In this document: positions 1 to 6,490 of the stretch, piece by piece
Numbering within the stretch: position 1 is the first letter of the stretch
Layout of the letters: each line of letters begins with the position of its first letter
Source: JADFNO01 sp965369945
GTDB lineage: Bacteria > Planctomycetota > Phycisphaerae > Phycisphaerales > SM1A02
NCBI GenBank assembly: GCA_965369945.1
Contig: CBDUST010000248.1
Location: 1-7,022 of the forward strand
Length of the DNA: 7,022 nucleotides
Direction: 5' to 3'
Position numbers and translations under genes: made by a program
Notes under the pieces: generated by a model
What the model was told of the DNA's origin: nothing
What the model saw: only the letters and a program-made list of their open reading frames with translations
The model's database searches: none

Positions 1-743
1 CCACGGCCGACGGCGATTGTGCGATGGAGCCCAACGCACTGCACATTTGGCCGCGCGGCGGATACATGATGATTGCTTTACCCAACAAGGACCGCACGTT
101 TACATGCACACTCTTTTGGCCGCGCGCTGGGCCAAATAGCTTTGAGCAGCTTCATCGTCAAGAAGATATCGCGCCGTATTTCAACGAGCACTTCCCCGAC
201 GCCGTTGCGTTGATGCCCACACTTGTTGCTGATTATCAAGCCAATCCAACCGGTTCGTTGATGACGGTGCGTTGTGCGCCGTGGTATTACAGGAACAGAG
301 TCGTGCTCATAGGTGATGCAGCGCATGCGATCGTGCCGTTCTATGGGCAGGGCATTAACGCCGGGTTTGAAGATTGTGTTGTGCTGATGGACTGCCTCAA
401 AGCGCATCAAGGCGATTGGGAGCGTGTGCTGCCCGCCTATTTTGAAAGACGCAAAGCGAACTCGGATGCGATTCGCGATTTGGCGCTCTCTAATTTTCTA
501 GAGATGCGCGATCATGCCGCGTCTAAAGTGTTTCGTCTCAAGAAGAAAGGCGAGCGGTTGTTGCATCGTTTGTTGCCGCAGTGGTATTTGCCGCTTTACA
601 ACATGGTGAGTTTCTCGCGAATCCCGTACGCTGAGGCTGTACAAAAGGCCAAGAAGCAGAGTCGCATAGTCGTGCTGCTTGGTAGTTTGCTGGTGAGTCT
701 GCTGGCCGCCGCTATACTCACCGTTGTCGCGTTGCTGTCGTGA
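1..743 (+). CDS. kmo: Kynurenine 3-monooxygenase, C-terminal part (5' end outside window)
   Basis: FAD-dependent aromatic hydroxylase that converts L-kynurenine to 3-hydroxykynurenine using NADPH and O2. The reading frame (codons from base 3) is open to the left edge, so the N-terminal FAD-binding Rossmann motif is missing; about 246 residues are visible. Numbering from the Met at base 24, the KMO-like strand NALHIWPRGGYMMIALPN covers residues 4-21. The second FAD-binding motif is GDAAHAIVPFYGQGINAGFED (residues 97-117), the classic flavoprotein-hydroxylase GD motif with the GQG(M/I)NxGFED extension typical of KMO. A second KMO-like block, LPLYNMVSFSRIPYAEA, spans residues 189-205. The last about 25 residues (215-239) are strongly hydrophobic and follow a basic stretch (KAKKQSR), which looks like a C-terminal membrane anchor. 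It is followed after 46 bases by the glycine-repeat gene and then kynB, which supports a kynurenine operon. Family assignment is confident; the anchor is inferred from hydrophobicity. Confidence 0.93.
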   Translation, partial: TADGDCAMEPNALHIWPRGGYMMIALPNKDRTFTCTLFWPRAGPNSFEQLHRQEDIAPYFNEHFPDAVALMPTLVADYQANPTGSLMTVRCAPWYYRNRVVLIGDAAHAIVPFYGQGINAGFEDCVVLMDCLKAHQGDWERVLPAYFERRKANSDAIRDLALSNFLEMRDHAASKVFRLKKKGERLLHRLLPQWYLPLYNMVSFSRIPYAEAVQKAKKQSRIVVLLGSLLVSLLAAAILTVVALLS

Positions 744-773
744 GCGGCGAAGATCCGTGTGATGTTGGTTGTC

Positions 774-780
774 GAAGAGG
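774..780 (+). promoter_or_regulatory. Ribosome binding site of the glycine-repeat gene
   Basis: GAAGAGG lies 9 bases before the ATG at 790 and decides that start. An ATG at 783 in another frame is followed by a stop after seven codons and was not chosen. Confidence 0.55.
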
Positions 781-789
781 CCATGAAGG

Positions 790-1512
790 ATGTCCGACAA
801 GGTTGATCATCTCCACGAGCCGTATTGCGGCAATTGCGGGTACAAACTGACTGGGCTGGTCGATTCGTCGAAATGCCCCGAGTGCGGCAAGCCCTTGGTG
901 GAAGTGCTTAGCCGCGTAGGAAAATGGGGACGACGATATCGGTCGGAGGCGAAACTGTTTGGGCTGCCGGTGATTGATGTAGCGTTCGGCTCCAGGCCCG
1001 GCGAGCGCATCGGCCGAGCCCGAGGGATCATCGCCCTGGGGGATCGGGCCACCGGATTGCTTGCGGTCGGCGGATTCGCCCGGGGCGTTGTTGCGATCGG
1101 CGGCAACGCCATCGGCGTGTTCAGCGTGGGCGGGTTCAGCTTCGGGCTAGTCGCGTCGTTTGGCGGCGTGGCCGTCGGAGCCCTCAGCGCTGGAGGCGTG
1201 GCCCTGGGAATTCGTGTCTCGGGCGGTCTGTCGCTTGGGATATTTGGTACCGGCGGCATGCCGATCGGCTATTGCGTCTCGGGCGGCGTCCCCATCGGTA
1301 TCCACCGGCTCGGACCCGGCGCGAGTTCTGCCGAAGCGATGGACTTGTTTGCCAACCTGTCATGGTTCTTTGGCCCGCCAACGTTCAACGCTATAAGCCT
1401 CTTCAAACCGCTGATCGTCATCGTCGCAATAGTGGCGGCAGCCGCTGGCTTGGTCGGCCTGTTTGCGCAGTGGGGGCACCTGCGGGCAAGGCGCATTCTC
1501 GCAGACCCATGA
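790..1512 (+). CDS. Zinc-ribbon, glycine-rich decapeptide-repeat membrane protein of unknown function
   Basis: A 240-residue protein whose function I do not know. Residues 13-32 carry CxxC-x12-CxxC (C13, C16, C29, C32), a zinc ribbon of the YCGNCGY...CPECG kind. A short linker with FGLPVIDVAFG (57-67) leads into about nine to ten tandem decapeptides (about 77-172) with the pattern xxGhhxhGGx, for example ATGLLAVGGF, ARGVVAIGGN and AIGVFSVGGF. The fifth unit is 11 residues, which shifts the register by one. Such regular small/hydrophobic repeats could form a beta-solenoid or a membrane-associated stack; this is inference. Residues about 206-225 (LIVIVAIVAAAAGLVGLF) look like a transmembrane helix, followed by a basic tail. 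The same overall design occurs in uncharacterised planctomycete proteins, from memory. Its stop overlaps the kynB start by ATGA, so it is probably co-translated with kynB. Confidence 0.85.
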   Translation: MSDKVDHLHEPYCGNCGYKLTGLVDSSKCPECGKPLVEVLSRVGKWGRRYRSEAKLFGLPVIDVAFGSRPGERIGRARGIIALGDRATGLLAVGGFARGVVAIGGNAIGVFSVGGFSFGLVASFGGVAVGALSAGGVALGIRVSGGLSLGIFGTGGMPIGYCVSGGVPIGIHRLGPGASSAEAMDLFANLSWFFGPPTFNAISLFKPLIVIVAIVAAAAGLVGLFAQWGHLRARRILADP

Positions 1513-2141
1513 CGCGCAGATTGTTTGACATCAGCCCGCCGATCACGCCGAACTTGGCCGTTTGGCCGGGCGATACGCCGCCAACGCGCGAAGTGTTGCT
1601 TGATATAGCCAGGGGCGACAATCTGACGTTGTCCACGTTGCATGGAACCGTTCATTTGGGCGCACATGTGGATGGGCCGAACCATTATGGATCAGATGCG
1701 CGCAGCGTCGGTGAACAGGCACTGGAGATTTACATCGGACCGTGTCAAGTAATCCACGTCAATGTGAAACCGGGGGCGCGAATCGAGCCGGCGCATATCA
1801 ATCAGCCGATCGAGACGGAGCGTGTGTTATTGGGAACCGGTTCATACCCCGATCCCACGGATTTCAATGAGGACTTCGCAGGACTGAGCCCAGCACTTGT
1901 GGATGATCTACACGACAAGGGTGTACGGCTCGTCGGCATTGACACGCCAAGCGTGGATGTGTTCGAGTCAAAGGACCTGCCGGCACACAAGCGATTTCTC
2001 GCACATGACATGGCGATTCTCGAAGGGCTGGTGCTCAAGGACGTCCCTGCTGGAGCATACGAATTGATCGCGTTGCCTTTGAAGTTGATGGACTTCGATG
2101 CAAGCCCGGTGCGCGCGGTGTTGCGGGAGCTCCAAGATTGA
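1509..2141 (+). CDS. kynB: Kynurenine formamidase (arylformamidase, cyclase-like family)
   Basis: Hydrolyses N-formyl-L-kynurenine to L-kynurenine and formate, the second step of aerobic tryptophan degradation; cytosolic metal-dependent enzyme. The 210-residue length matches bacterial KynB (about 205-215). The N-terminus RLFDISPPITPNLAVWPGD is typical of the family. The metal-binding block HLGAHVDGPNH supplies H49, H53, D55 and H59; H160 and E172 (in AILEGLVLKDVPAGAYELIA) fit the late His and Glu of the active site. The C-terminal DASPVRAVLRE block is also characteristic. The frame is open upstream to 1272, but homology begins exactly at the ATG at 1509, which overlaps the previous stop as ATGA. 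No good Shine-Dalgarno sequence precedes it, so translational coupling is likely. It sits downstream of kmo, the enzyme that uses its product. Confidence 0.95.
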   Translation: MTRRLFDISPPITPNLAVWPGDTPPTREVLLDIARGDNLTLSTLHGTVHLGAHVDGPNHYGSDARSVGEQALEIYIGPCQVIHVNVKPGARIEPAHINQPIETERVLLGTGSYPDPTDFNEDFAGLSPALVDDLHDKGVRLVGIDTPSVDVFESKDLPAHKRFLAHDMAILEGLVLKDVPAGAYELIALPLKLMDFDASPVRAVLRELQD

Positions 2142-2173
2142 AACATAACTTCAAGCGTTTGATCAAAGCGCAG

Positions 2174-2193
2174 GCCTAGCCACCGGACTAGGC
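2174..2193. terminator. Weak hairpin between convergent kynB and the DUF1573 gene
   Basis: GCCTAG (2174-2179) and CTAGGC (2188-2193) are inverted repeats with an 8-base loop. They sit between the ends of kynB and the convergent DUF1573 gene, whose stop codon overlaps the right arm. No T-tract follows on either strand and the stem is only 6 bp, so a terminator role is possible but not shown. Confidence 0.25.
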
Positions 2194-2966
2194 TAACGAT
2201 CATTCGGCGGCGGCTCAGCAGAACTTCCGCCCGGCGCAACCGGCGGGAGTGTCGGGAACAGGTGCACGATGACCGGCTCGTTGGACGCATGTTGCACCGT
2301 CATCACCGCACCCTCCGGCAGCGCATCGGCCTGTTGCTCAACGACGATTCTTCCGCTCCAACTCGCCGGCAGTCCTTGACGCTCATTCCCCTTGCGATGA
2401 AGATCCCATCGCGTGAACTTCGCAGTAACTCCCTCCGGCGTCACAAGCGTCGGCTCCGGCGCGTCTTCGATATCCTCCCACACTTCGACCCACACCACCA
2501 TCATTGCCGAGCTTCCGGGCGCAACCCGCAAGAACGTTGCGGTGGATCGCAGTTGCTGCCTAAGACGGCCGCCGGCCTCGACCCACAACCTGTGAATCTG
2601 ATCGTTATCCAGCGCCAAGGTGACCGAGATCTCTCGATGCGCCGAGGCTCTTAGCGTCATCCGGGTCGCCACGTCCACGACATCGCCCGGCTCAAGAATC
2701 TTCGTTGACAGTTCAGCAGTGGTGCAACTGCATGATGGCCGGGCGCTCTCGATCACGATCGTCTCGTCGGATTCGTTGATCAGATGAAAGGTGTGCTCGA
2801 ACGTGGAGCTGGGTGCATCAATGAGCACAACGCCATAGTCGTAATGCGACTCGCCCTCCAACACGCTTCCGCCGAGCGTGACTATAAGCACGATGACTAC
2901 TGCTGTTGACAAACCCGCGGTAGCCAGAATTAGAATCGCGATCCGATGGATGGTTCGTCGGTCCAT
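2193..2966 (-). CDS. Membrane-anchored DUF1573 protein
   Basis: A 257-residue protein of unknown biochemical function. An uncleaved signal anchor or signal peptide is visible at residues about 9-32 (after MDRRTIHR, then a run of I/L/A/V). The following domain (about 42-120) matches DUF1573, an Ig-like fold common in Planctomycetota and Bacteroidota: HYDYGVVLID, then FEHTFHLINESDETIVIESARPSC with the CxC pair C79/C81 in PSCSCT, then EPGDVVDV and a beta-rich end with LALDN. Residues about 130-240 look like a second beta-sandwich with less obvious family identity, and the tail is Pro/Ser-rich. The topology predicts the bulk outside the cytoplasmic membrane. The ATG at 2964-2966 precedes the basic n-region directly; no convincing Shine-Dalgarno sequence is seen. 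It is convergent with kynB and divergent from clpB, so it is probably transcribed alone. Confidence 0.82.
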   Translation of the reverse strand: MDRRTIHRIAILILATAGLSTAVVIVLIVTLGGSVLEGESHYDYGVVLIDAPSSTFEHTFHLINESDETIVIESARPSCSCTTAELSTKILEPGDVVDVATRMTLRASAHREISVTLALDNDQIHRLWVEAGGRLRQQLRSTATFLRVAPGSSAMMVVWVEVWEDIEDAPEPTLVTPEGVTAKFTRWDLHRKGNERQGLPASWSGRIVVEQQADALPEGAVMTVQHASNEPVIVHLFPTLPPVAPGGSSAEPPPNDR

Positions 2967-3063
2967 AGTGCTCTATCCGAGGGAGTTGCCGGGAAGTGTT
3001 CGACGCCGCGACCGTTCAGACTAACCTAGTTGTCTAGCGGCATTGTTTCCACCACATCACCGA

Positions 3064-3149
3064 ACGAGTCGGACCATGACGACTCGTGCCCCGCCGCCTG
3101 CCACTCTGGCAGCGTCGAGCCTCCAAAAACGGCTCTGGCGCTAGCGCCA
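3064..3149 (+). promoter_or_regulatory. Three stem-loops in the divergent gap upstream of clpB
   Basis: The 258-base gap 2967-3224 has no supported gene but holds three close inverted repeats. These are ACGAGTCG (3064-3071) with CGACTCGT (3080-3087), CTGCCA (3098-3103) with TGGCAG (3107-3112), and the perfect 14-base palindrome TGGCGCTAGCGCCA (3136-3149). In addition GCCTCC (3119-3124) is complementary to GGAGGC (3181-3186) and could close an outer helix around the third hairpin. They could be operators or a folded clpB leader. I see no CIRCE element and no clear -35/-10 pair in the gap. Confidence 0.35.
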
Positions 3150-3211
3150 AGCGGTATCCGATTTGCATCATGGGTCTTTCGGAGGCCTTGAACTTCTTTC
3201 CATAACGTTCC

Positions 3212-3216
3212 GGAGG
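3212..3216 (+). promoter_or_regulatory. Ribosome binding site of clpB
   Basis: GGAGG ends 8 bases before the ATG at 3225, good Shine-Dalgarno spacing. It supports 3225 over the second in-frame ATG at 3231. CCTCC at 3120-3124 is a distant complement that could mask it. Confidence 0.75.
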
Positions 3217-3224
3217 ATCGCCCA

Positions 3225-5867
3225 ATGCGCATGGATCGGTTTACAACACTCGCCCAGCAGACTCTGGCAGATGCCCAATCGCAGGCGCTTTCAGTCGGCC
3301 ACGCCGAACTCTCGCCGCTGCATGTTTTGGCTACGCTGCTGGAGGATCGCGCTTCGATCGCCCATTCCATCATCTCCAAGGCAGGCGTGAATGCCGATCG
3401 TGTTGCGGAAATCGCCCAAGCTGAATTGAAGCGGCTGCCAACCGTATCAGGTGAGTCCGTCCAACCGCAAACCAGCCCCGCGGCCATTGGGGTCCTAACC
3501 GACGCTGAGAAACAAGCCAAGCAACTCAACGACGCTTACATCTCAACCGAGCATCTTCTGCTCGCGCTTGTGACAGTGAAATCCGAAGCCAAGGAAGTAC
3601 TTACCGTCAACGGGCTTGACCACAGTAGGCTCCTCGAAGCGATCAACGCGCTGCGCGAAGCGTCCGGCGTCAAGAACATCAACGACGCCAATGCCGAGGC
3701 TACGTTTGAAGCGCTCAAGAAATATGCGATCGACCTTGTCCAGCTCGCCCAGCAAGGCAAGCTGGACCCGGTCATCGGGCGCGATGAAGAAATCCGCCGC
3801 TGCATGCAAGTGCTCGGCCGGCGCACCAAGAACAACCCGGTCCTCATCGGCGAACCGGGCGTGGGCAAAACGGCTATCGCTGAGGGACTCGCTTTGCGAA
3901 TCGTCAACGGCGATTGTCCCGCTTCGATGCGCGATGCACGAGTCGTCGCCCTTGATGTCGGAGCGCTCCTGGCGGGCACAAAGTTCCGCGGCGAGTTCGA
4001 GGAGCGACTCAAAGCCGTCTTGCGTGAAGTTGCTGCAAGTGAAGGCAAGATCATCCTCTTTATCGACGAACTGCACACGATCGTCGGCGCAGGTGCAGCT
4101 GAAGGCGCCGTCTCCGCGGGCAATATGCTCAAGCCCGCCCTTGCGCGCGGCGATTTGCGCTGCATCGGCGCAACAACGCTTGATGAGTACCGCCAACACA
4201 TCGAAAAGGATGCTGCGTTTGAGCGGCGATTCCAACCGGTTTATGTCGGTGAGCCGTCGGTTGAGGAGACCGTGGCGATTCTGCGCGGTCTGAAGCCTCG
4301 CTACGAAGCTCACCACGGCGTGCGAATTCAAGATGCTGCATTGCTGAGCGCCGCAACGCTGAGTCATCGATACCTTGCCGGGCGATTCCTTCCTGATAAA
4401 GCGATCGACCTGATTGACGAAGCTGCATCTCGCTTGCGCATCGAAAACGATTCGATGCCGGCCGAACTTGATGAGCTTCGCCGCAAGATCATGCAATTGG
4501 AGATCGAACGCGAAGCACTCAAACTCGAGACCGATCCGGAATCGAACAAGCGCATTGCGGCGCTCCAAGCGGAACTGGCCGCGATGGAGGAGAGCAACCG
4601 CAGTCTCAGCGCGCAGTGGGATATCGAGAAAGCTGAACTCGACAAGATCAGGTCCATCAAGGCGCAGATCGATCAGAAGGGAACTGAGTTCGAGCAAGCC
4701 CAACGCCGAGGCGATCTTGAAACAGCAGCGCGCATCCAGTACGGCGAGCAGCGCGAGCTTGAATCGCAACTACACGCAGCAGAAGACGAACTGGCCAAAC
4801 GGCAATCCGATGGCAAGGCGATGGTCAAGGAAGAAGTCGACGCGGATCAAATCGCTGAGATCATCGCGCAGTGGACCGGCATCCCCGTCGATCGGCTTGT
4901 CGAAGGCGAACGACAAAAACTGCTGCGCATGGAAGATGAAATCCGCAGTCGCATCGTCGGCCAGGACGAGGCATTGCGCGCGCTGGCTGATGCTGTAAGA
5001 CGAAATCGGGCTGGGCTCGGCGAAGCGACGCGCCCCATCGGTTCGTTCCTGTTCCTCGGCCCGACCGGTGTGGGCAAAACCGAACTGTGCAAAGCCCTGG
5101 CGGAGTTCCTCTTTGATACCGACGATGCGATGGTCCGAATCGACATGAGCGAATTCATGGAGCAACACGCAGTAGCCCGCCTGATCGGCGCGCCCCCCGG
5201 TTATGTCGGCTACGAAGAAGGCGGCCGGCTCACCGAGGCTGTGCGGCGACGACCCTACTGCGTGTTGCTGTTCGACGAGATGGAAAAAGCTCACCCCGAT
5301 GTCAGCAATGTCCTGCTGCAACTGCTCGATGAAGGTCGGCTCACCGATGGCCACGGCAGAACCGTCGATTTCCGCAACACGATCATCGTCATGACCAGCA
5401 ATATGGGGTCGCAGGCCATTCTGGAGATGACCGATCAAGGTGCGCTCGATATCGAAATCGAAGCGCACATGCGCGACCTGCTCAAGAGAACGATGCGCCC
5501 GGAACTACTCAACCGCATCGACGAGACGATCATCTTCAATCAACTCACGCAGAAGAACCTAGCCGGCATCGTCGAGATTCAAGTCGGCCATCTCCGGGGA
5601 CGCCTGGCGGAACGTGGTTTGTCGCTTGAGTTGACGGAGGCTGCGAAATCAGCACTCGCCGAGGAAGGTTACGACCCACAGTTCGGCGCTCGCCCATTGA
5701 AGCGTATTATTCAGCAGCGCATCGAGAACCCGATCGCCACGCAGATTCTTGCCGGCAACTTCAACCCCGGCGACACGATCAAAGCTGATTACCAAGGCAA
5801 GTCGTTCGTACTTGAGCGGGCTGCCCGTTCAGACAAAGCCGAGCCGCGTCCAGTTCAGCGAGCTTAG
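3225..5867 (+). CDS. clpB: ATP-dependent disaggregase ClpB (Hsp100/Hsp104 family)
   Basis: Cytosolic hexameric AAA+ unfoldase that, with DnaK/DnaJ/GrpE, extracts and rescues proteins from aggregates after heat or other stress. The 880-residue length is normal for ClpB (about 850-880). The domains are in order. The N-domain covers about 1-145, with the ISTEHLLLAL repeat. NBD1 has Walker A GEPGVGKT (209-216), Walker B IILFIDE (276-282), pore loop GTKFRGEFEERLK (251-263) and arginine fingers R334/R335. The long coiled-coil middle domain covers about 400-530 and separates ClpB from ClpC, ClpA and ClpX. NBD2 has Walker A GPTGVGKT (612-619), Walker B VLLFDE (680-685), pore loop GYVGYEEGG (659-667) and sensor 2 GARPLKR (821-827). 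No ClpP-binding IGF/IGL loop is seen, as expected for a non-proteolytic chaperone. The NBD1 pore loop has Phe254 where E. coli ClpB has Tyr. It ends in a short charged tail. It stands alone, with no chaperone partner gene nearby. Confidence 0.98.
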   Translation: MRMDRFTTLAQQTLADAQSQALSVGHAELSPLHVLATLLEDRASIAHSIISKAGVNADRVAEIAQAELKRLPTVSGESVQPQTSPAAIGVLTDAEKQAKQLNDAYISTEHLLLALVTVKSEAKEVLTVNGLDHSRLLEAINALREASGVKNINDANAEATFEALKKYAIDLVQLAQQGKLDPVIGRDEEIRRCMQVLGRRTKNNPVLIGEPGVGKTAIAEGLALRIVNGDCPASMRDARVVALDVGALLAGTKFRGEFEERLKAVLREVAASEGKIILFIDELHTIVGAGAAEGAVSAGNMLKPALARGDLRCIGATTLDEYRQHIEKDAAFERRFQPVYVGEPSVEETVAILRGLKPRYEAHHGVRIQDAALLSAATLSHRYLAGRFLPDKAIDLIDEAASRLRIENDSMPAELDELRRKIMQLEIEREALKLETDPESNKRIAALQAELAAMEESNRSLSAQWDIEKAELDKIRSIKAQIDQKGTEFEQAQRRGDLETAARIQYGEQRELESQLHAAEDELAKRQSDGKAMVKEEVDADQIAEIIAQWTGIPVDRLVEGERQKLLRMEDEIRSRIVGQDEALRALADAVRRNRAGLGEATRPIGSFLFLGPTGVGKTELCKALAEFLFDTDDAMVRIDMSEFMEQHAVARLIGAPPGYVGYEEGGRLTEAVRRRPYCVLLFDEMEKAHPDVSNVLLQLLDEGRLTDGHGRTVDFRNTIIVMTSNMGSQAILEMTDQGALDIEIEAHMRDLLKRTMRPELLNRIDETIIFNQLTQKNLAGIVEIQVGHLRGRLAERGLSLELTEAAKSALAEEGYDPQFGARPLKRIIQQRIENPIATQILAGNFNPGDTIKADYQGKSFVLERAARSDKAEPRPVQRA

Positions 5868-5881
5868 CACTTCAGCACCCG
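5867..5881 (+). repeat. 15-base direct repeat, left copy, at the clpB stop
   Basis: GCACTTCAGCACCCG begins with the last base of the clpB TAG stop. An identical copy is at 6911-6925. After a 10-base gap in the right copy, both continue with CGATA. The two copies bracket the DUF559 and MntA/HepT patch. Confidence 0.6.
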
Positions 5882-5893
5882 CGATAGTTTTAC

Positions 5894-5931
5894 TCCCTCT
5901 CCCTTTCCAAGGGAGAGGGCGGGGGTGAGGG
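5894..5931 (-). repeat. REP-like hairpin repeat, left copy (inverted relative to right copy)
   Basis: CCCTCTCCCTT (5895-5905) and AAGGGAGAGGG (5909-5919) form a perfect 11-bp stem with a 3-base loop, followed by GGGTGAGGG (5923-5931). The reverse complement matches 6323-6359 apart from two spacer bases and the loop. It lies 27 bases after the clpB stop and 9 bases from the stop of the DUF559 gene, so it may also act as an mRNA 3' end hairpin. It lacks a T-tract for a classical intrinsic terminator. Confidence 0.85.
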
Positions 5932-5940
5932 CGACGGTTG

Positions 5941-6312
5941 TCAAATCTCACGACTGGCAGCCCGCAGGATCGCCATCGCGACTGCTTCGGATTCGCGCAG
6001 AACATCATCATTTGTCACTCGCAGAACGCGCAAGCCGTGCGATTCGAGATAGGAATCGCGTACAGCATCACTGTTGCCGCGACCAACGTGACTTTCCCCG
6101 TCAACCTCGATCACCAGATGCGCTTGTGAGCAGTAGAAATCGACAATGTACGGGCCGATGACTTGCTGACGCCGGAACTTCATTCCTGCTAATTGGTGAT
6201 CGCGCAGCAAGCGCCAAAGTCCTCGCTCAGGCCCGGTAAGCTCTCGACGCAACTGCTTGGACCGGGCACGTTGTTGCTGTGAGCCGCGACGGGTTGGTCG
6301 GTTAACTGACAT
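5941..6312 (-). CDS. DUF559 protein, PD-(D/E)XK (Vsr-like) endonuclease superfamily
   Basis: A small 123-residue protein of the DUF559 family, related to very-short-patch-repair nucleases; the substrate is unknown. After a basic, Gln/Arg-rich start, the family pattern follows: E29 in LTGPERGLWRLLRDH, GMKFRRQQVIGPYIVDFYC (43-61) with D58, LVIEVDGESH (66-75) with E69 and D71, then RDSYLESHGLRVLRVTNDDVL (85-105). D58, E69 and D71 fit the nuclease core, so the fold appears intact and the length is normal for the family. The ATG at 6310-6312 is preceded by GAGGG at 6323-6327 (read on the - strand), 10 bases away and inside the right hairpin repeat. Both ends of the gene lie about 10 bases from inverted copies of the same repeat, so gene and repeats look like one unit. 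A possible -10 (TAATAT, - strand) is at 6382-6387. Confidence 0.88.
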   Translation of the reverse strand: MSVNRPTRRGSQQQRARSKQLRRELTGPERGLWRLLRDHQLAGMKFRRQQVIGPYIVDFYCSQAHLVIEVDGESHVGRGNSDAVRDSYLESHGLRVLRVTNDDVLRESEAVAMAILRAASREI

Positions 6313-6322
6313 GCTTTTTACA

Positions 6323-6359
6323 CCCTCACCCTAGCCCTCTCCCTCAAGAGGGAGAGGGA
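6323..6359 (+). repeat. REP-like hairpin repeat, right copy
   Basis: CCCTCACCC (6323-6331) is followed by CCCTCTCCCTC (6335-6345) and GAGGGAGAGGG (6348-6358), an 11-base inverted repeat around AA (about 10 bp with a tetraloop in practice). It is the inverted partner of 5894-5931. It begins 11 bases upstream of the DUF559 start and supplies that gene's Shine-Dalgarno-like GAGGG. Repeats of this CCCTCACCC/CCCTCTCCC type are common between genes in many bacteria, from general knowledge. Confidence 0.85.
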
Positions 6360-6453
6360 ATCGGACTCTGCAATCCAACTCATATTAGCCGCTGATGTGT
6401 AAGCAGTTCGCGTCGTGCCACCAACTACGCTTGAATGCCTCCCCTCGGACCTC

Positions 6454-6483
6454 TTGGCCGTTGCTTCGTCCACCTCGTATAAT
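6454..6483 (+). promoter_or_regulatory. Promoter of mntA-like gene, leaderless arrangement
   Basis: TTGGCC (6454-6459), an 18-base spacer and a perfect TATAAT (6478-6483). Only seven bases separate the -10 box from the ATG at 6491, so transcription would begin at or next to the start codon. No Shine-Dalgarno sequence lies between, in keeping with leaderless translation. Confidence 0.6.
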
Positions 6484-6490
6484 CCAAGCA

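Noticed and set aside
807..1259. A 150-codon Pro-rich open frame opposite the glycine-repeat gene
   Set aside because: Its Pro/Thr/Ala repeats are the mirror of GGC/GGN glycine codons on the other strand; the + strand protein has a zinc ribbon, ribosome binding site and operon context.
1272..1508. Extended N-terminus of kynB
   Set aside because: The extra 79 residues are low-complexity and overlap the upstream gene; KynB homology starts exactly at 1509.
3034..3225. A 63-codon - strand ORF in the clpB upstream gap
   Set aside because: No ribosome binding site or recognisable protein, and the gap is better explained by inverted repeats and regulatory sequence.
3543..4769. A 408-codon open frame antisense to clpB, with several shorter ones
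   Set aside because: It lies wholly within the confidently identified clpB coding sequence; the protein resembles nothing and its openness follows from codon bias of the sense gene.
5860..5881. TTAGCAC near the clpB stop resembling half of a CIRCE operator
   Set aside because: No matching GAGTGCTAA arm follows at the required distance, and it lies at the 3' end of the gene.
5895..6358. CRISPR array or tRNA-like structure in the hairpin repeats
   Set aside because: Only two copies, in opposite orientation and separated by a gene; no spacers and no cloverleaf features.
6395..6490. Extended N-terminus of the nucleotidyltransferase
   Set aside because: The promoter lies inside it and the family starts at 6491.
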